DNA from: Acidobacteriota bacterium
Lineage (GTDB): Bacteria > Acidobacteriota > Terriglobia > UBA7540
DNA length: 10,338 nucleotides
Reading direction: 5' to 3'
NCBI GenBank assembly: GCA_021827245.1
Contig: JAKAWN010000236.1
Location: forward strand, 1 to 10,338
Shown piece by piece: positions 1 through 7,867 of the stretch (the first letter of the stretch is position 1; each line of letters begins with the position of its first letter). The notes beneath the pieces were generated by a model, which was not told the DNA's origin, made no database searches, and was given only the letters and a program-made list of their open reading frames with translations. Both the position numbers and the translations under genes were made by a program.

Positions 1-1470
1 TGGCGGGTCACGCCGCGCCTGATGCTGAGCGGCGGCCTCAGATGGCAGCCGTTGCTGCCCTATACGGATAGCCACAACCGCCTGCCGTGCTTCCAGCCGG
101 GCAAGCAATCCACGCTCTATCCCAACGCCCCTCTCGGGTTGCTGCTTGCGGGCGATCCGGGCTGTCCGAGAGGGACGTATCACAGCACGCTCGACAGTTT
201 CGCGCCCCGCATCGGGTTTGCCTATCGCCTCACTAACGACGGCAAAACCAGCCTCCGCGGTGGCGCGGGATTTTATTTCCAACCCCCCGAGACCCTCGCC
301 TACCAGGATGACGCCGGGACACCGCCTTTCGCGCCCATCATCACTCTGCCCACCTCCTCCCAGCTCTATGCAAGCTTTGACGATCCTTACGGCAGCGCGG
401 GAATCGCTAATCCGTTTCCGCAGGACTTCGGGCCCAAACTGCCTTCTTCCAACTTCGTGTTTCCACTCCCGGCCACCTTGGCTTACTTCTTCCCCCTCGG
501 TTTTAAGGAGCCCGAAATTACCATCTGGAATTTGACGCTGGAACGCCAGCTTGGAAAGAGCATGATGATCAAGGCAGCCTATTTCGGGAACAAGGGCACG
601 CATCTTTTCCCAACTTCCGACCAGCAGCCTATGCCCGACATCAACGCCGGGCTATACTCTCTGGGTGGCGCCCGTCCCTATCCTGACTTTGGGCCCATCG
701 GGATGATGGATTCCGGTTACAATTCCAACTACAATTCACTTCAACTGACGTTGGAAAAAAGGATGAGCCACGGGCTTTCGTTCCTCGCCAATTACACATG
801 GTCGAAGGCGCTGAACGACTTCTCCCAGTCCGTCTTCAATGCAGCCTACTATCAGACCTATCCGTTCAACCGCAACGCTAATTATGGTCCGGGCACGACT
901 AATGTTCCTCAGGCCATCAAGTTTTCAGGTACCTGGCAGGTTCCGCACTTCAACTTTCATGGAGCAAGTGACAAGCTTCTGAACGGATGGGCCGTGGCGC
1001 CCCTCATAACTTGGAGAAGCGGATTTCCTTTCAGCATCATGAGCGGAGTGGACAATTCCATGTCCGGAGATTATGTGGACCGGGCAGACTTCGTGCCCGG
1101 CTTCACCATCGCTCAGGCCAGGCTGGACCCCAATCGCTCGCATGCAGCCCTTATTCAGGAGTACTTCAACCCGGCGGCGTTCACGCAGAACGCCCTCGGA
1201 ACTTATGGCAACACCGGGAAGAATATCCTGGTGGGGCCGGGGCTTTTCGATACTGATATCGCTTTGCTCAAGGACACGAAGATCGGCGACCGCTACACGT
1301 TACAGTTCCGCGCCGAGGCTTTCAACGCTTTCAATAACGTCAACTTCGGACAGCCTGATTATTTTTGGAGCGATTCTGCTGTGGCGGGAGGACCGGGCAC
1401 CTTCGGGCAGATTACTTACACTTCGACGGATCCGCGCATTATCCAGTTTGCGCTGAAGCTTTTGTTCTAA
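1..1470 (+). CDS. TonB-dependent receptor, Oar-like (C-terminal part, 5' end outside window)
   Basis: This is the C-terminal 489 residues of an outer-membrane TonB-dependent receptor of the large Oar-like type common in Acidobacteriota. The frame is open from base 1, so the plug and any N-terminal carboxypeptidase-regulatory-like domain lie upstream of the window. The visible part is beta-barrel. Typical family signatures are FAPRIGFAYRL (visible residues 67-77), the ANYTWSKALND strand (263-273), WRSGFPFS (338-345) and RAEAFNAFNNVNFGQP (437-452). The protein ends in ALKLLF, and a terminal aromatic residue is the usual barrel-assembly signal. Such receptors take up large substrates across the outer membrane using TonB energy; the ligand cannot be read from the sequence. 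The alpha-galactosidase-like gene downstream makes a glycan ligand possible, but that is inference. No SusD-like gene follows. A hairpin starts 36 bases after the stop. The family call is firm; the substrate is unknown. Confidence 0.93.
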   Translation, partial: WRVTPRLMLSGGLRWQPLLPYTDSHNRLPCFQPGKQSTLYPNAPLGLLLAGDPGCPRGTYHSTLDSFAPRIGFAYRLTNDGKTSLRGGAGFYFQPPETLAYQDDAGTPPFAPIITLPTSSQLYASFDDPYGSAGIANPFPQDFGPKLPSSNFVFPLPATLAYFFPLGFKEPEITIWNLTLERQLGKSMMIKAAYFGNKGTHLFPTSDQQPMPDINAGLYSLGGARPYPDFGPIGMMDSGYNSNYNSLQLTLEKRMSHGLSFLANYTWSKALNDFSQSVFNAAYYQTYPFNRNANYGPGTTNVPQAIKFSGTWQVPHFNFHGASDKLLNGWAVAPLITWRSGFPFSIMSGVDNSMSGDYVDRADFVPGFTIAQARLDPNRSHAALIQEYFNPAAFTQNALGTYGNTGKNILVGPGLFDTDIALLKDTKIGDRYTLQFRAEAFNAFNNVNFGQPDYFWSDSAVAGGPGTFGQITYTSTDPRIIQFALKLLF

Positions 1471-1506
1471 GAACGACTTGCCTCTGAGGTCAACAGCGGT
1501 CTGCCA

Positions 1507-1542
1507 CATGGCCACCTGGTTTTATGGAACCGGGTGGCCATG
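1507..1542 (+). terminator. Strong hairpin after the receptor gene, possible terminator
   Basis: A 15-bp stem with one G-T wobble (arms 1507-1521 and 1528-1542, core CATGGCCACC / GGTGGCCATG) closes a 6-base loop. It begins 36 bases after the receptor stop codon, where a terminator is expected. No run of T follows the stem, so it is not a textbook intrinsic terminator. It could instead be a 3' mRNA-stabilising structure or assist Rho-dependent termination. The stem is directly readable; its function is inferred. Confidence 0.45.
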
Positions 1543-1686
1543 AACCCTTGGCCGTCCATGTTTTCAGGAACGAGGCATGTCCTTTGATGAAGGCTATATT
1601 CACATTGTCAGCACTTTGATTTTTTGTACATCTTTAGCCGCCTCAGCCCAGACAAGAGCAGTACTTCAAGACAAGCAACTGACAGC
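1543..1686. other. Intergenic stretch with no recognised gene
   Basis: This stretch lies between the hairpin and the transposase remnant. A weak promoter-like pair sits here: TTGTCA at 1605-1610 and TACATC at 1627-1632, 16 bases apart. The first box is close to the sigma-70 consensus but the second is poor. It would point toward the alpha-galactosidase gene. Nothing else is supported. Confidence 0.3.
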
Positions 1687-1866
1687 AAACGCGGTACTGC
1701 CGTGCAATGGATCAAGGAAGGCAAGCAGGCAGTGAAGATAACTCGGCTGAGTTGCCACCGCTTTTGGTTGAACGAGGTTCGACTGTCGCTAACCATCGTC
1801 GCTTACAATCCGGGCAACCTCTGGCGAAGACTGGAGTTGCGATTGAGAGTCGGGAACTGTTCCCTG
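1687..1866 (+). pseudogene. IS1380-family transposase remnant (about 60 codons)
   Basis: The frame starting at 1687 encodes about 60 residues that resemble the C-terminal part of IS1380-family (DDE group 1) transposases. The recognisable pieces are KRGTAVQWIKEGKQAVK, TRLSCHRF, NEVRLSLTIVAYNPGNLWRRL and VGNCSL. In intact family members, from memory, this block is followed by a further conserved segment starting roughly TSLQQRLVKTGGRL. Here the similarity stops abruptly at 1866. Upstream of 1687 the frame is unlike the family, so both ends are missing. Residues that are usually conserved have drifted, for example a Cys where GNWSL has Trp. No terminal inverted repeats were recognised. The fragment cannot encode an active transposase. 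It ends only 4 bases before the Shine-Dalgarno core of the downstream enzyme gene. The family call rests on recognised motifs, not on an alignment. Confidence 0.72.
1852..1864. promoter_or_regulatory. Perfect 13-bp palindrome before the alpha-galactosidase RBS
   Basis: GGGAACTGTTCCC is a perfect inverted repeat with 6-bp arms around one central T. It sits 6 bases upstream of the GGAGG core. It overlaps the last codons of the transposase remnant. Family members have Trp (TGG) where this copy has TGT, and with TGG one arm position would mismatch. It could be a repressor operator or a small mRNA hairpin affecting translation, or chance. The palindrome is seen; a role is only a possibility. Confidence 0.3.
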
Positions 1867-1870
1867 ATGA

Positions 1871-1875
1871 GGAGG
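1871..1875 (+). promoter_or_regulatory. Shine-Dalgarno of the alpha-galactosidase gene
   Basis: GGAGG lies 4 bases before ATG 1880 and 10 bases before a second in-frame ATG at 1886. The first spacing is short and the second slightly long, so either Met could be used. The two choices differ by only two residues (MS-MDSIK) and do not change the signal peptide. Confidence 0.65.
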
Positions 1876-1879
1876 AATT

Positions 1880-4102
1880 ATGTCGATGGATTCTATCAAG
1901 CCGGTCTACAGCCTCCCGATTGGGCTGCTTGTTCTAACAATGCTATTTGCAGAGACGGCGTGCAGTACCCGACATCAGATCTCGTTAAAAAACATGCAAC
2001 TCTCGGCATCGGTGAGGTCCGAGGACGGTGCGTACGTGATCAAGGCGAAAGACCTCTCGGAACCAGTGCTCGTCTCGCGTGTTGGGGCTGAGATCAATCG
2101 TCGGTGGATCTCCTCAAGTGATTACCCGCATCATAGCGAGGCTGAAGCTACCTTCAACAATACGCTGGGGGCTGGGCACGAAGCCACGGTCACCTTTACA
2201 GGCCTGAAGGGTAGTCCCGAACTCATTTACGTTCTCAGGCTCTACGATCAACTTCCGTACGGAGACATCGAGGTGAACGTCCGGAATACAACGGGCGGGA
2301 AAATCACCGTCCAGTCGATCCGTAGTGTCGAAGCCGTCGGAAAACCCCTGGTGAACCTGGACGGCCCGGAGAATGAAGACAGAGTGTTATCAGATAGCTT
2401 CAGTGAAGACCGACCCCCTGTCGAGATCTATGACTTGGGTCAGGCACCTGTCTACCTTGGTTATGACAGTTTCGGGAAAGAGCTGAGCCCGGAGCATCTC
2501 GGTGTCGGGAGCCAACTGATTTACAACCGCAAGAGTGGCAACAGCCTGTTGCTGGCAACGCTGACATCTCGCCTCTGGCTGACCTACTTGCATTTGGGCG
2601 TAACCAGGGGTGGCTCCTCAGGAGTCCAGATTGGTTCTTATAATGTCGACTCAGCGGGCACGACTGAAGTCGAAAAGAAGGAGTCGCTGAAAGGAGCGCC
2701 GGCCGACAACCAGATCCAGTTAAGCCTGCCTGTAGAGCCAGGTAAAGAACTATTTTCTGAGCGATTGATGTTTGCAGCGGGTCCTCACTACCACGAGCAA
2801 CTCGAAGCCTATGGGAAAGCGATTCGGTTGCTTCACCACGCCCGTGTTGAAAGCCCTAACTTGATGGGCTGGTGGAGTTGGACGGCTTTCTACAGGAGGA
2901 TCACTGAACACGATGTTTCTGTGAACGCCCATTGGCTCGCCGAACACCTGAAGCCCTTGGGCTATGACTACTTTCATATCGATGAAGGATACGGCTACGC
3001 CCGCGGCGATTACATGAGATCCAACGCCACCAACTTTCCACACGGGATGAAGAGGGTTGGTGAGATGCTGCACCGCCTCGGCCTTAAGCTTGGCGTCTGG
3101 ACCGCTCCATTTGAAGTCTCTGACCGAGCCTGGGTCTACCAGCACCACAAGGACTGGCTGGTCCACAATGCGAAAGGTCAGCCGATCCGGATTTCGCAGC
3201 CCGGCCATGAACCCCTCTATGTGCTCGATTCAACCAATCCTGGAGCTCAGAAATATCTTCGGCAGACATACCGGACTATGGTGCAGGACTGGGGGGTTAA
3301 GTACATCAAGCTGGATTTTATGGATGATACTGCCATCGAAGGTTATTACTATCGTCCGGATACTACGGCGCTGGAAGCTCAGCGAATTGGCCTTCGAGTC
3401 ATCCGAGAGGCTGTGGGGCCGAATGTGCTGCTTGACAAAGATGGAAGTCCAATGCTGAATCCGGTGGGGATCCTCGACGAAGGCCGAATCTCTTTGGACA
3501 CTGGCCATTCCTTCCAGACAATTAAGGAAGGCGCAACGGGCCTCGCGGCACGTTACTACATGAATCGCACCTTTTTTATCAGCGATCCGGATGCCTTTGA
3601 AGTCTCCAAGGAAATCCGTCCACACCAGAAGACACCCCCGCTCACCCTGGATGAAGCTGAAGTCTCAATCGTTCATGCAGCTTTGTGCGGCGGCATGTAC
3701 GAGATCGGAGATAACCTGCCCCTGTTCAATTCCGAGCCAAACCGACTGGCATTACTAAAGAATCCCGACCTCCTGAAGATAGTACACCTCGGTCGAGCGG
3801 CAATACCCATCGACCTCATGACCTATGCGCCGCAAGACGAACAGCCGAGTGAGTTTTTGCTTCATGAGGACAAGCGCCAGACAATGCTCGCGGTCTTCAA
3901 CTGGACCGACCAACCCCGCTCGCACAAGTTTAGTCTCTCTACCCTGGGCTTGACGGCAGCGGGCCCGTACAAGGCTTTCGATGCCTTGAATCATGATCGC
4001 GCTGTTGCACTGAGTGGGGCCAACCTTGAACTCCAGGACCAGCCTCCTCACTCGGTACGGTTGATCAAGATTATCGATACGTCTGTTCCGGCAGCTCCCT
4101 AA
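1880..4102 (+). CDS. Exported alpha-galactosidase-like glycoside hydrolase, clan GH-D (GH36-like)
   Basis: This 740-residue enzyme probably removes terminal alpha-linked galactose, or a related sugar, from oligosaccharides outside the cytoplasm. Residues 1-27 look like a Sec signal peptide (IK, then a hydrophobic run from about 9 to 24). Cys28 is not in a good lipobox because the -3 residue is Glu. Residues about 35-300 fit the N-terminal beta-sandwich of GH36. The TIM barrel starts at MGWWSWTAFY (329-338), followed by FHIDEGY (365-371). KLDF (477-480) supplies the likely nucleophile Asp479. RISLD (536-540) supplies the likely acid/base Asp540, matching the RxxGD position in GH27/GH36. SDPD (568-571) corresponds to the conserved DPD that follows. 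A C-terminal beta domain spans about 640-735. The length suits GH36. The gene stands alone between the receptor and a long gap, preceded by a transposase remnant. Clan assignment is confident; the exact substrate is not. Confidence 0.85.
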   Translation: MSMDSIKPVYSLPIGLLVLTMLFAETACSTRHQISLKNMQLSASVRSEDGAYVIKAKDLSEPVLVSRVGAEINRRWISSSDYPHHSEAEATFNNTLGAGHEATVTFTGLKGSPELIYVLRLYDQLPYGDIEVNVRNTTGGKITVQSIRSVEAVGKPLVNLDGPENEDRVLSDSFSEDRPPVEIYDLGQAPVYLGYDSFGKELSPEHLGVGSQLIYNRKSGNSLLLATLTSRLWLTYLHLGVTRGGSSGVQIGSYNVDSAGTTEVEKKESLKGAPADNQIQLSLPVEPGKELFSERLMFAAGPHYHEQLEAYGKAIRLLHHARVESPNLMGWWSWTAFYRRITEHDVSVNAHWLAEHLKPLGYDYFHIDEGYGYARGDYMRSNATNFPHGMKRVGEMLHRLGLKLGVWTAPFEVSDRAWVYQHHKDWLVHNAKGQPIRISQPGHEPLYVLDSTNPGAQKYLRQTYRTMVQDWGVKYIKLDFMDDTAIEGYYYRPDTTALEAQRIGLRVIREAVGPNVLLDKDGSPMLNPVGILDEGRISLDTGHSFQTIKEGATGLAARYYMNRTFFISDPDAFEVSKEIRPHQKTPPLTLDEAEVSIVHAALCGGMYEIGDNLPLFNSEPNRLALLKNPDLLKIVHLGRAAIPIDLMTYAPQDEQPSEFLLHEDKRQTMLAVFNWTDQPRSHKFSLSTLGLTAAGPYKAFDALNHDRAVALSGANLELQDQPPHSVRLIKIIDTSVPAAP

Positions 4103-4912
4103 GGTCAGGTCGCCAAGTCTGGCTGGTGGTGAGATGCGCTGTCCTTTTGCGTATTCTAAATTTAAGCAATAATGATAGCCGCTTTAATCTCTGGTGAAAC
4201 AGTCACGCCACAGCCGGTACTCTGGATCAGGTTGCTTAAGGACAATTGCCGATTGCGCGCGTAATTGACCAGCGGGTGGGTAGCTAACTTCATGAGCAGC
4301 TATCCGTAGAAATACACTGAGGCACGGAAGTCAGCCGGAGTTGGGACAAGCCGTGTTAGCGGACGAAGCGTGACGCAACTGGGATGGTTCCGAGCGGACG
4401 ACGATACAGGACTTGAGCGGCCTTGCTCTACGCTAAGCCGTTGATCTCGGTTGATCATCGAGGACGCGCTCACCCGCTTTGCCTTCTGTCCAGAGCCAGC
4501 CTCTTCAGCGCGGCCGGCAATCCTCGACCGCACTGGATTTTACGAAGGGCAGACATAGTGGAGAATAAGGTATCGGAAGCATTGGTCAAAAGAGTGGTCA
4601 TTTCAGGCTATGATATTCTCAGAAGTGACGAGATGGCCGCCTTCCCCTGGATGCAAAAGCCAGCGAACGCTGAAAACCAGACTGGCATTTGCATTGAGAA
4701 TCGGTTCAGGGTATTTTTCCAAATGACCGCGATGTGATAATGGAAATCCCGGACTTCCTCGTTTTCGAACCCCCACGAGCGCTCGGCTGCAAGGATGTCG
4801 CAAGATCCGAGTTTGAGGGTGGTGTGTGCAGCCGCAACAACGGCGGTGGCGTGGTGCTGCCTGCGAAAGGCCGCATGAAAAGGCGCAGGAATCTACAGTA
4901 GGGCGGGCATAT
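4103..4912. other. Gene-poor stretch of about 800 bases
   Basis: No convincing gene was found between the alpha-galactosidase and the channel gene. Several open frames of 75-140 codons exist on both strands (for example 4423-4737 plus, 4300-4533 minus, 4603-5025 minus). They overlap one another, lack good ribosome-binding sites and match no family I know. An imperfect inverted repeat (GGACAATT near 4240 with AATTGACC near 4263) and a weak promoter-like pair (TTGCAT near 4689, TATTTT near 4712, 17 bases apart) were seen but are unremarkable. The promoter of the channel gene presumably lies here. The region may hold decayed genes or an untranslated RNA; neither can be shown by eye. Confidence 0.4.
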
Positions 4913-6895
4913 ATGAGTGAGGGATTTGTGAAAAAGGCAAAGCCAGGCTGGTTGCTGCTCGCCATAGTGGTTTTGAGCGTAATAGTTTCTGTCCCTGCCC
5001 TTCCGCAGACTTCCCCTGCTCCCACTCCAGCCGCGACTCCGTCTGCATCCCTGGTGATTCAATTGCTGAACAAGACCATCACTTGGTATCGCCAGCTTCC
5101 TGCCGAACAGCGGATCGCCACCGAACCCGATGACCAGATTGTGGTGGACAATAACCGCCAGGTCGCTGATCAGGTGGTTCGGCTCGCCTTCAGTTTTGCG
5201 CGAGCGCAAGCGGACGCCCTCGCAAAAAAGGCGGCTTCGAAGCCGTCGCCGAACGTGAGTGCGGCTTCAACGCGGTATCTGGCGCTTCGTGCGATGCAGA
5301 CGAAGCTCGACAAACTGCTCCAGGACACGCAGGCTGAACTCGATTCAGACCAGAAAAAGCTGGCGACGGCCACGGGAAGCAAACGCCGGGAACTTGCATC
5401 CCAAGTATCGGAACTACAAGGCGAACTGAAGCTTGCCATGGCGCGCCGGGATGCGGTTCGCAGCATGGTGGAATTTGTGAGCGGAACGAGCGCCAACGGA
5501 ATGGGCGCCACCGGGCTACGGGCGCAGATTGAAACCCTGGCGGCTGCGATTCCCGCAACGGTTTTGAACTCGGCAAATGCCAGCCAGGCCTCTGTCGCCT
5601 CTTCGACACGCGCCCCCAGTACAAACGCGATTGCCATGTCCAGCCGGCCGGATCTTTCCAACGTCTGGGGCCTGACAACAGACATTTTTGCGCAATCGGC
5701 AAGAATTCAGACGGTCAATTCCATCGTCGCGGAGACGGATGCGCTCTCAAAATCTGTAAAGGATATTCGCGCGCCGATGATCGCTCAGCTCAGGGACTTG
5801 TCCCAGAAGGGCGATCAGCTAGCCGCCCAGGCGGACACCGCAGGCCCGGCCCAGCTTGCCCAGGAGAAGAAACAACTCGATGATCTCGCCGGGCAATTCA
5901 AGCAGGTCACCTCGGCCGCCATTCCTTTGAGCAAAACAACCGTGCTGCTCAACCTGTACAAAAGAAGCCTCACCGACTGGCGCGAGGCAATGGAGAGCCG
6001 CTATTCGGCCGATTGGAGAAATCTGGGAATGCGGTTAGGGTTTTTCGCGCTGATCCTGCTGATTGTGATCGGGGCCGCGGAAGTGTGGCGGCGGGCCGTC
6101 TACCGATACATCCGTGACCCGCGGCAGCGGCACCAATTTCTGCTCCTGCGCAGATTCGTCCTCTGGCTGGTGATCGCGCTGATCATTGCCTTCATCTTCG
6201 CCGGCCGGCTTACTTCCGTTCTGACGTTTGCCGGCCTGCTTACTGCTGGCGTGGCGATCGCGCTTCAGGGCGTAATCCTTTCGGTGGTGGGCTACTTCTT
6301 TCTCATCGGGAAATTCGGCATTCGCGTCGGCGACCGCGTGCAAATCAGTGGCGTGACAGGCGAAGTCATCGAAATCGGGCTCGTGCGGCTGCATCTGATG
6401 GAGTTGGGGGGCGGCGGATTTGACACACCCACGGGCCGCGTCGTCGCGTTCTCGAACTCGATTGTGTTTCAACCGTCCGCGGGCCTGTTCAAACGGATTC
6501 CGGGCACAAGCTTTATCTGGCATGAGGTTACGGTCACCGTACCGCGCGCCGCGGATTTCGCTTTGGTCAAGGAGAAACTGCTGGAGGCTGTCACCGGCGT
6601 ACTGGCGGACTATCGCGCGGAACTGGAACGTCAGTACCGGGAAATGAAAAGGACAGTCCTCTCTGTCCCCGCCGACGGCTTGCAGCCGAAGATCCAGCTT
6701 CGTATCCGGTCCTCCTCCATCGAGGCTTCGATTTGCTATGCCGTAGACCTGCGGCATGACGCCGAAATTGACGAACGAGTCTCGCATGCCCTGCTTAAGG
6801 CCGTGGAAAGCGATCCAGAGTTGATGCCGCCTGGCTCGGAAACTCCGGCGATCCGCCTCCGAACCGATCTCTCCAGCGCTGATACTGCGGGTTAG
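4913..6895 (+). CDS. MscS-family mechanosensitive ion channel with periplasmic coiled-coil domain
   Basis: This 660-residue membrane protein probably opens under membrane tension to release solutes during hypo-osmotic shock. From ATG 4913, a signal peptide (KKAKPGW, then a hydrophobic run ending ALPQ near residue 32) is followed by an Ala/Pro/Thr-rich linker. A long helical region rich in Lys, Gln, Glu and Ala follows (about 90-190 and 260-340) and is probably a periplasmic coiled coil. Three hydrophobic helices come next, near 374-390, 414-431 and 434-465. The last contains AGVAIALQGVILSVVGYFF, which matches the MscS pore helix. The beta domain follows with KFGIRVGDRVQISGVTGEV and RVVAFSNSIVF, both typical of the family. 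The protein is more than twice the length of E. coli MscS because of the N-terminal extension. Start choice is uncertain: GTG 4826 adds 29 unlikely residues, and GTG 4928 (after GAGGGA) gives a neat shorter signal peptide. It converges on the DUF72 gene, 89 bases away. Confidence 0.9.
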   Translation: MSEGFVKKAKPGWLLLAIVVLSVIVSVPALPQTSPAPTPAATPSASLVIQLLNKTITWYRQLPAEQRIATEPDDQIVVDNNRQVADQVVRLAFSFARAQADALAKKAASKPSPNVSAASTRYLALRAMQTKLDKLLQDTQAELDSDQKKLATATGSKRRELASQVSELQGELKLAMARRDAVRSMVEFVSGTSANGMGATGLRAQIETLAAAIPATVLNSANASQASVASSTRAPSTNAIAMSSRPDLSNVWGLTTDIFAQSARIQTVNSIVAETDALSKSVKDIRAPMIAQLRDLSQKGDQLAAQADTAGPAQLAQEKKQLDDLAGQFKQVTSAAIPLSKTTVLLNLYKRSLTDWREAMESRYSADWRNLGMRLGFFALILLIVIGAAEVWRRAVYRYIRDPRQRHQFLLLRRFVLWLVIALIIAFIFAGRLTSVLTFAGLLTAGVAIALQGVILSVVGYFFLIGKFGIRVGDRVQISGVTGEVIEIGLVRLHLMELGGGGFDTPTGRVVAFSNSIVFQPSAGLFKRIPGTSFIWHEVTVTVPRAADFALVKEKLLEAVTGVLADYRAELERQYREMKRTVLSVPADGLQPKIQLRIRSSSIEASICYAVDLRHDAEIDERVSHALLKAVESDPELMPPGSETPAIRLRTDLSSADTAG

Positions 6896-6943
6896 AACGG
6901 CTTGCCGATTCCGCGTCAAACGTGTTAAGAGTTGCAGAATCGT

Positions 6944-6983
6944 CTTGAAAGTTTCGTTGTAGCGAACCGTGTCCAATTTCAAG
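6944..6983. terminator. Inverted repeat between convergent genes, possible bidirectional terminator
   Basis: CTTGAAA (6944-6950) pairs with TTTCAAG (6977-6983), and a small inner pair TTTCG / CGAA lies between them. The element fills part of the 89-base gap between two converging stop codons, where a shared terminator is expected. The stem is short and AT-rich, the loop is long, and there is no clear T-run, so the call is weak. Confidence 0.22.
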
Positions 6984-6984
6984 C

Positions 6985-7800
6985 TTACAGGGTCTCCTTC
7001 CAGATTTTGTCAAAAAGTTCAATGGAACCCGGGCCGTAGCCAGCGTAATGATTGTTGTAATAGGCGTAAATCGCCGTTCCCTGCTTGAGGAACTCGCGGA
7101 TGAAGTGAATCCATATCCGGGTTTCGGGCTCCCGGTCGATGACAATCTTGTCCCAGGTCTTTGTCTTCCCTTCAATCCCTTTCCTGTCACCAATCCACCG
7201 AATGTAAGTGAAATCGGTGGTCAGCACGTCCAGCTTCCCACTTAGCTGCGTGGTCGTTGGCATCCAGATCTGATCCACTAAAGCCAGGGCAACGTCGTAC
7301 TGGCAGAGAAGATCAATCAACGGTTGGCCGAGCCATTTTCTATTGCGAATCTCGACAGCATAATGGTGAGTTCGCGGCAGGCGCTCAATGTATCGACTGA
7401 GCCGGGATAGAAATTCTTCGGAATTGGGCATGACCTGCTGATTGAGATAGGGAAATTGCAACAGGAGCGGGCCGAGTTTATTTCCAAGCAGTTCCATAAC
7501 GCTCAGGAACTCCTCAGTTTCTCGCTCACAATCGATCAAAACTCTTTTGTGCGTAATTTCGCCGGGGAACTTAACGGCAAAGGTAAAACCGGGCGGAGTG
7601 CGGTCAAACCATCCCTGAACCATTTTGCGGGACGGGATGCGATAGTATGTCGAGTCAACCTCAACCGTGTTGTAATGTCTGGCATAAGCGGAAAGGAATT
7701 CTGCAGGCGGGGTGCCGGGTGGGTAGAAAGGTCCCACCCAACTTTCCGTGCTCCAACTCGAAGTGCCAAGATACAAGTTCCGTACGAGATTAAAGTCCAT
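6985..7800 (-). CDS. DUF72 / YecE-family protein
   Basis: This 271-residue cytoplasmic protein belongs to the DUF72 (YecE-like) family, which adopts a TIM-barrel fold and has no well-established biochemical role. Family signatures are GTSSW at 12-16, EVDSTYY at 47-53, KFPGEITH near 77-84, LGPLLLQFP at 109-117, AVEIRNRKW at 148-156 and AYYNNHYAGYGP at 246-257. The length is normal for the family and the signatures are intact, so the gene looks functional. The start is taken as ATG 7800; a TTG three codons upstream (7809) is the alternative. Neither has a strong ribosome-binding site. The gene lies 67 bases downstream of the Tat-exported protein on the same strand, so co-transcription and perhaps translational dependence on that gene are likely. 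It ends facing the channel gene. Family membership is firm; its function and any link to the neighbours are unknown. Confidence 0.9.
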   Translation of the reverse strand: MDFNLVRNLYLGTSSWSTESWVGPFYPPGTPPAEFLSAYARHYNTVEVDSTYYRIPSRKMVQGWFDRTPPGFTFAVKFPGEITHKRVLIDCERETEEFLSVMELLGNKLGPLLLQFPYLNQQVMPNSEEFLSRLSRYIERLPRTHHYAVEIRNRKWLGQPLIDLLCQYDVALALVDQIWMPTTTQLSGKLDVLTTDFTYIRWIGDRKGIEGKTKTWDKIVIDREPETRIWIHFIREFLKQGTAIYAYYNNHYAGYGPGSIELFDKIWKETL

Positions 7801-7867
7801 CGAATCCAATCTCGATTGCAGAGCTTCCTCAGGGCCTCATCCAGAAGGCCATCAAATGGGGACTCGA

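Noticed and set aside
1605..1632. Sigma-70 promoter candidate TTGTCA / TACATC
   Set aside because: The second box matches only about half of the consensus and it lies over 240 bases from the gene; kept only as a note.
1955..1966. Lipoprotein signal at Cys28 of the alpha-galactosidase
   Set aside because: The residues before Cys are Glu-Thr-Ala; Glu at -3 does not fit the lipobox, so a normal Sec signal is preferred.
1867..2091. Continuation of the transposase remnant frame into the alpha-galactosidase gene
   Set aside because: After 1866 the residues no longer resemble IS1380 transposases and the region is coding in another frame.
4826..4912. Longer form of the MscS protein starting at GTG 4826
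   Set aside because: The extra 29 residues are charged, resemble no signal sequence and have no good RBS; the signal peptide follows Met at 4913.
4603..5025. 140-codon open frame on the minus strand across the channel gene start
   Set aside because: It overlaps the signal peptide region of a real gene, lacks an RBS and resembles no known protein.
6035..6982. 315-codon open frame on the minus strand inside the channel gene
   Set aside because: It is antisense to a clear MscS core; its translation is rich in Arg, His, Asp and Gln with no domain, as expected for a GC-rich shadow frame.
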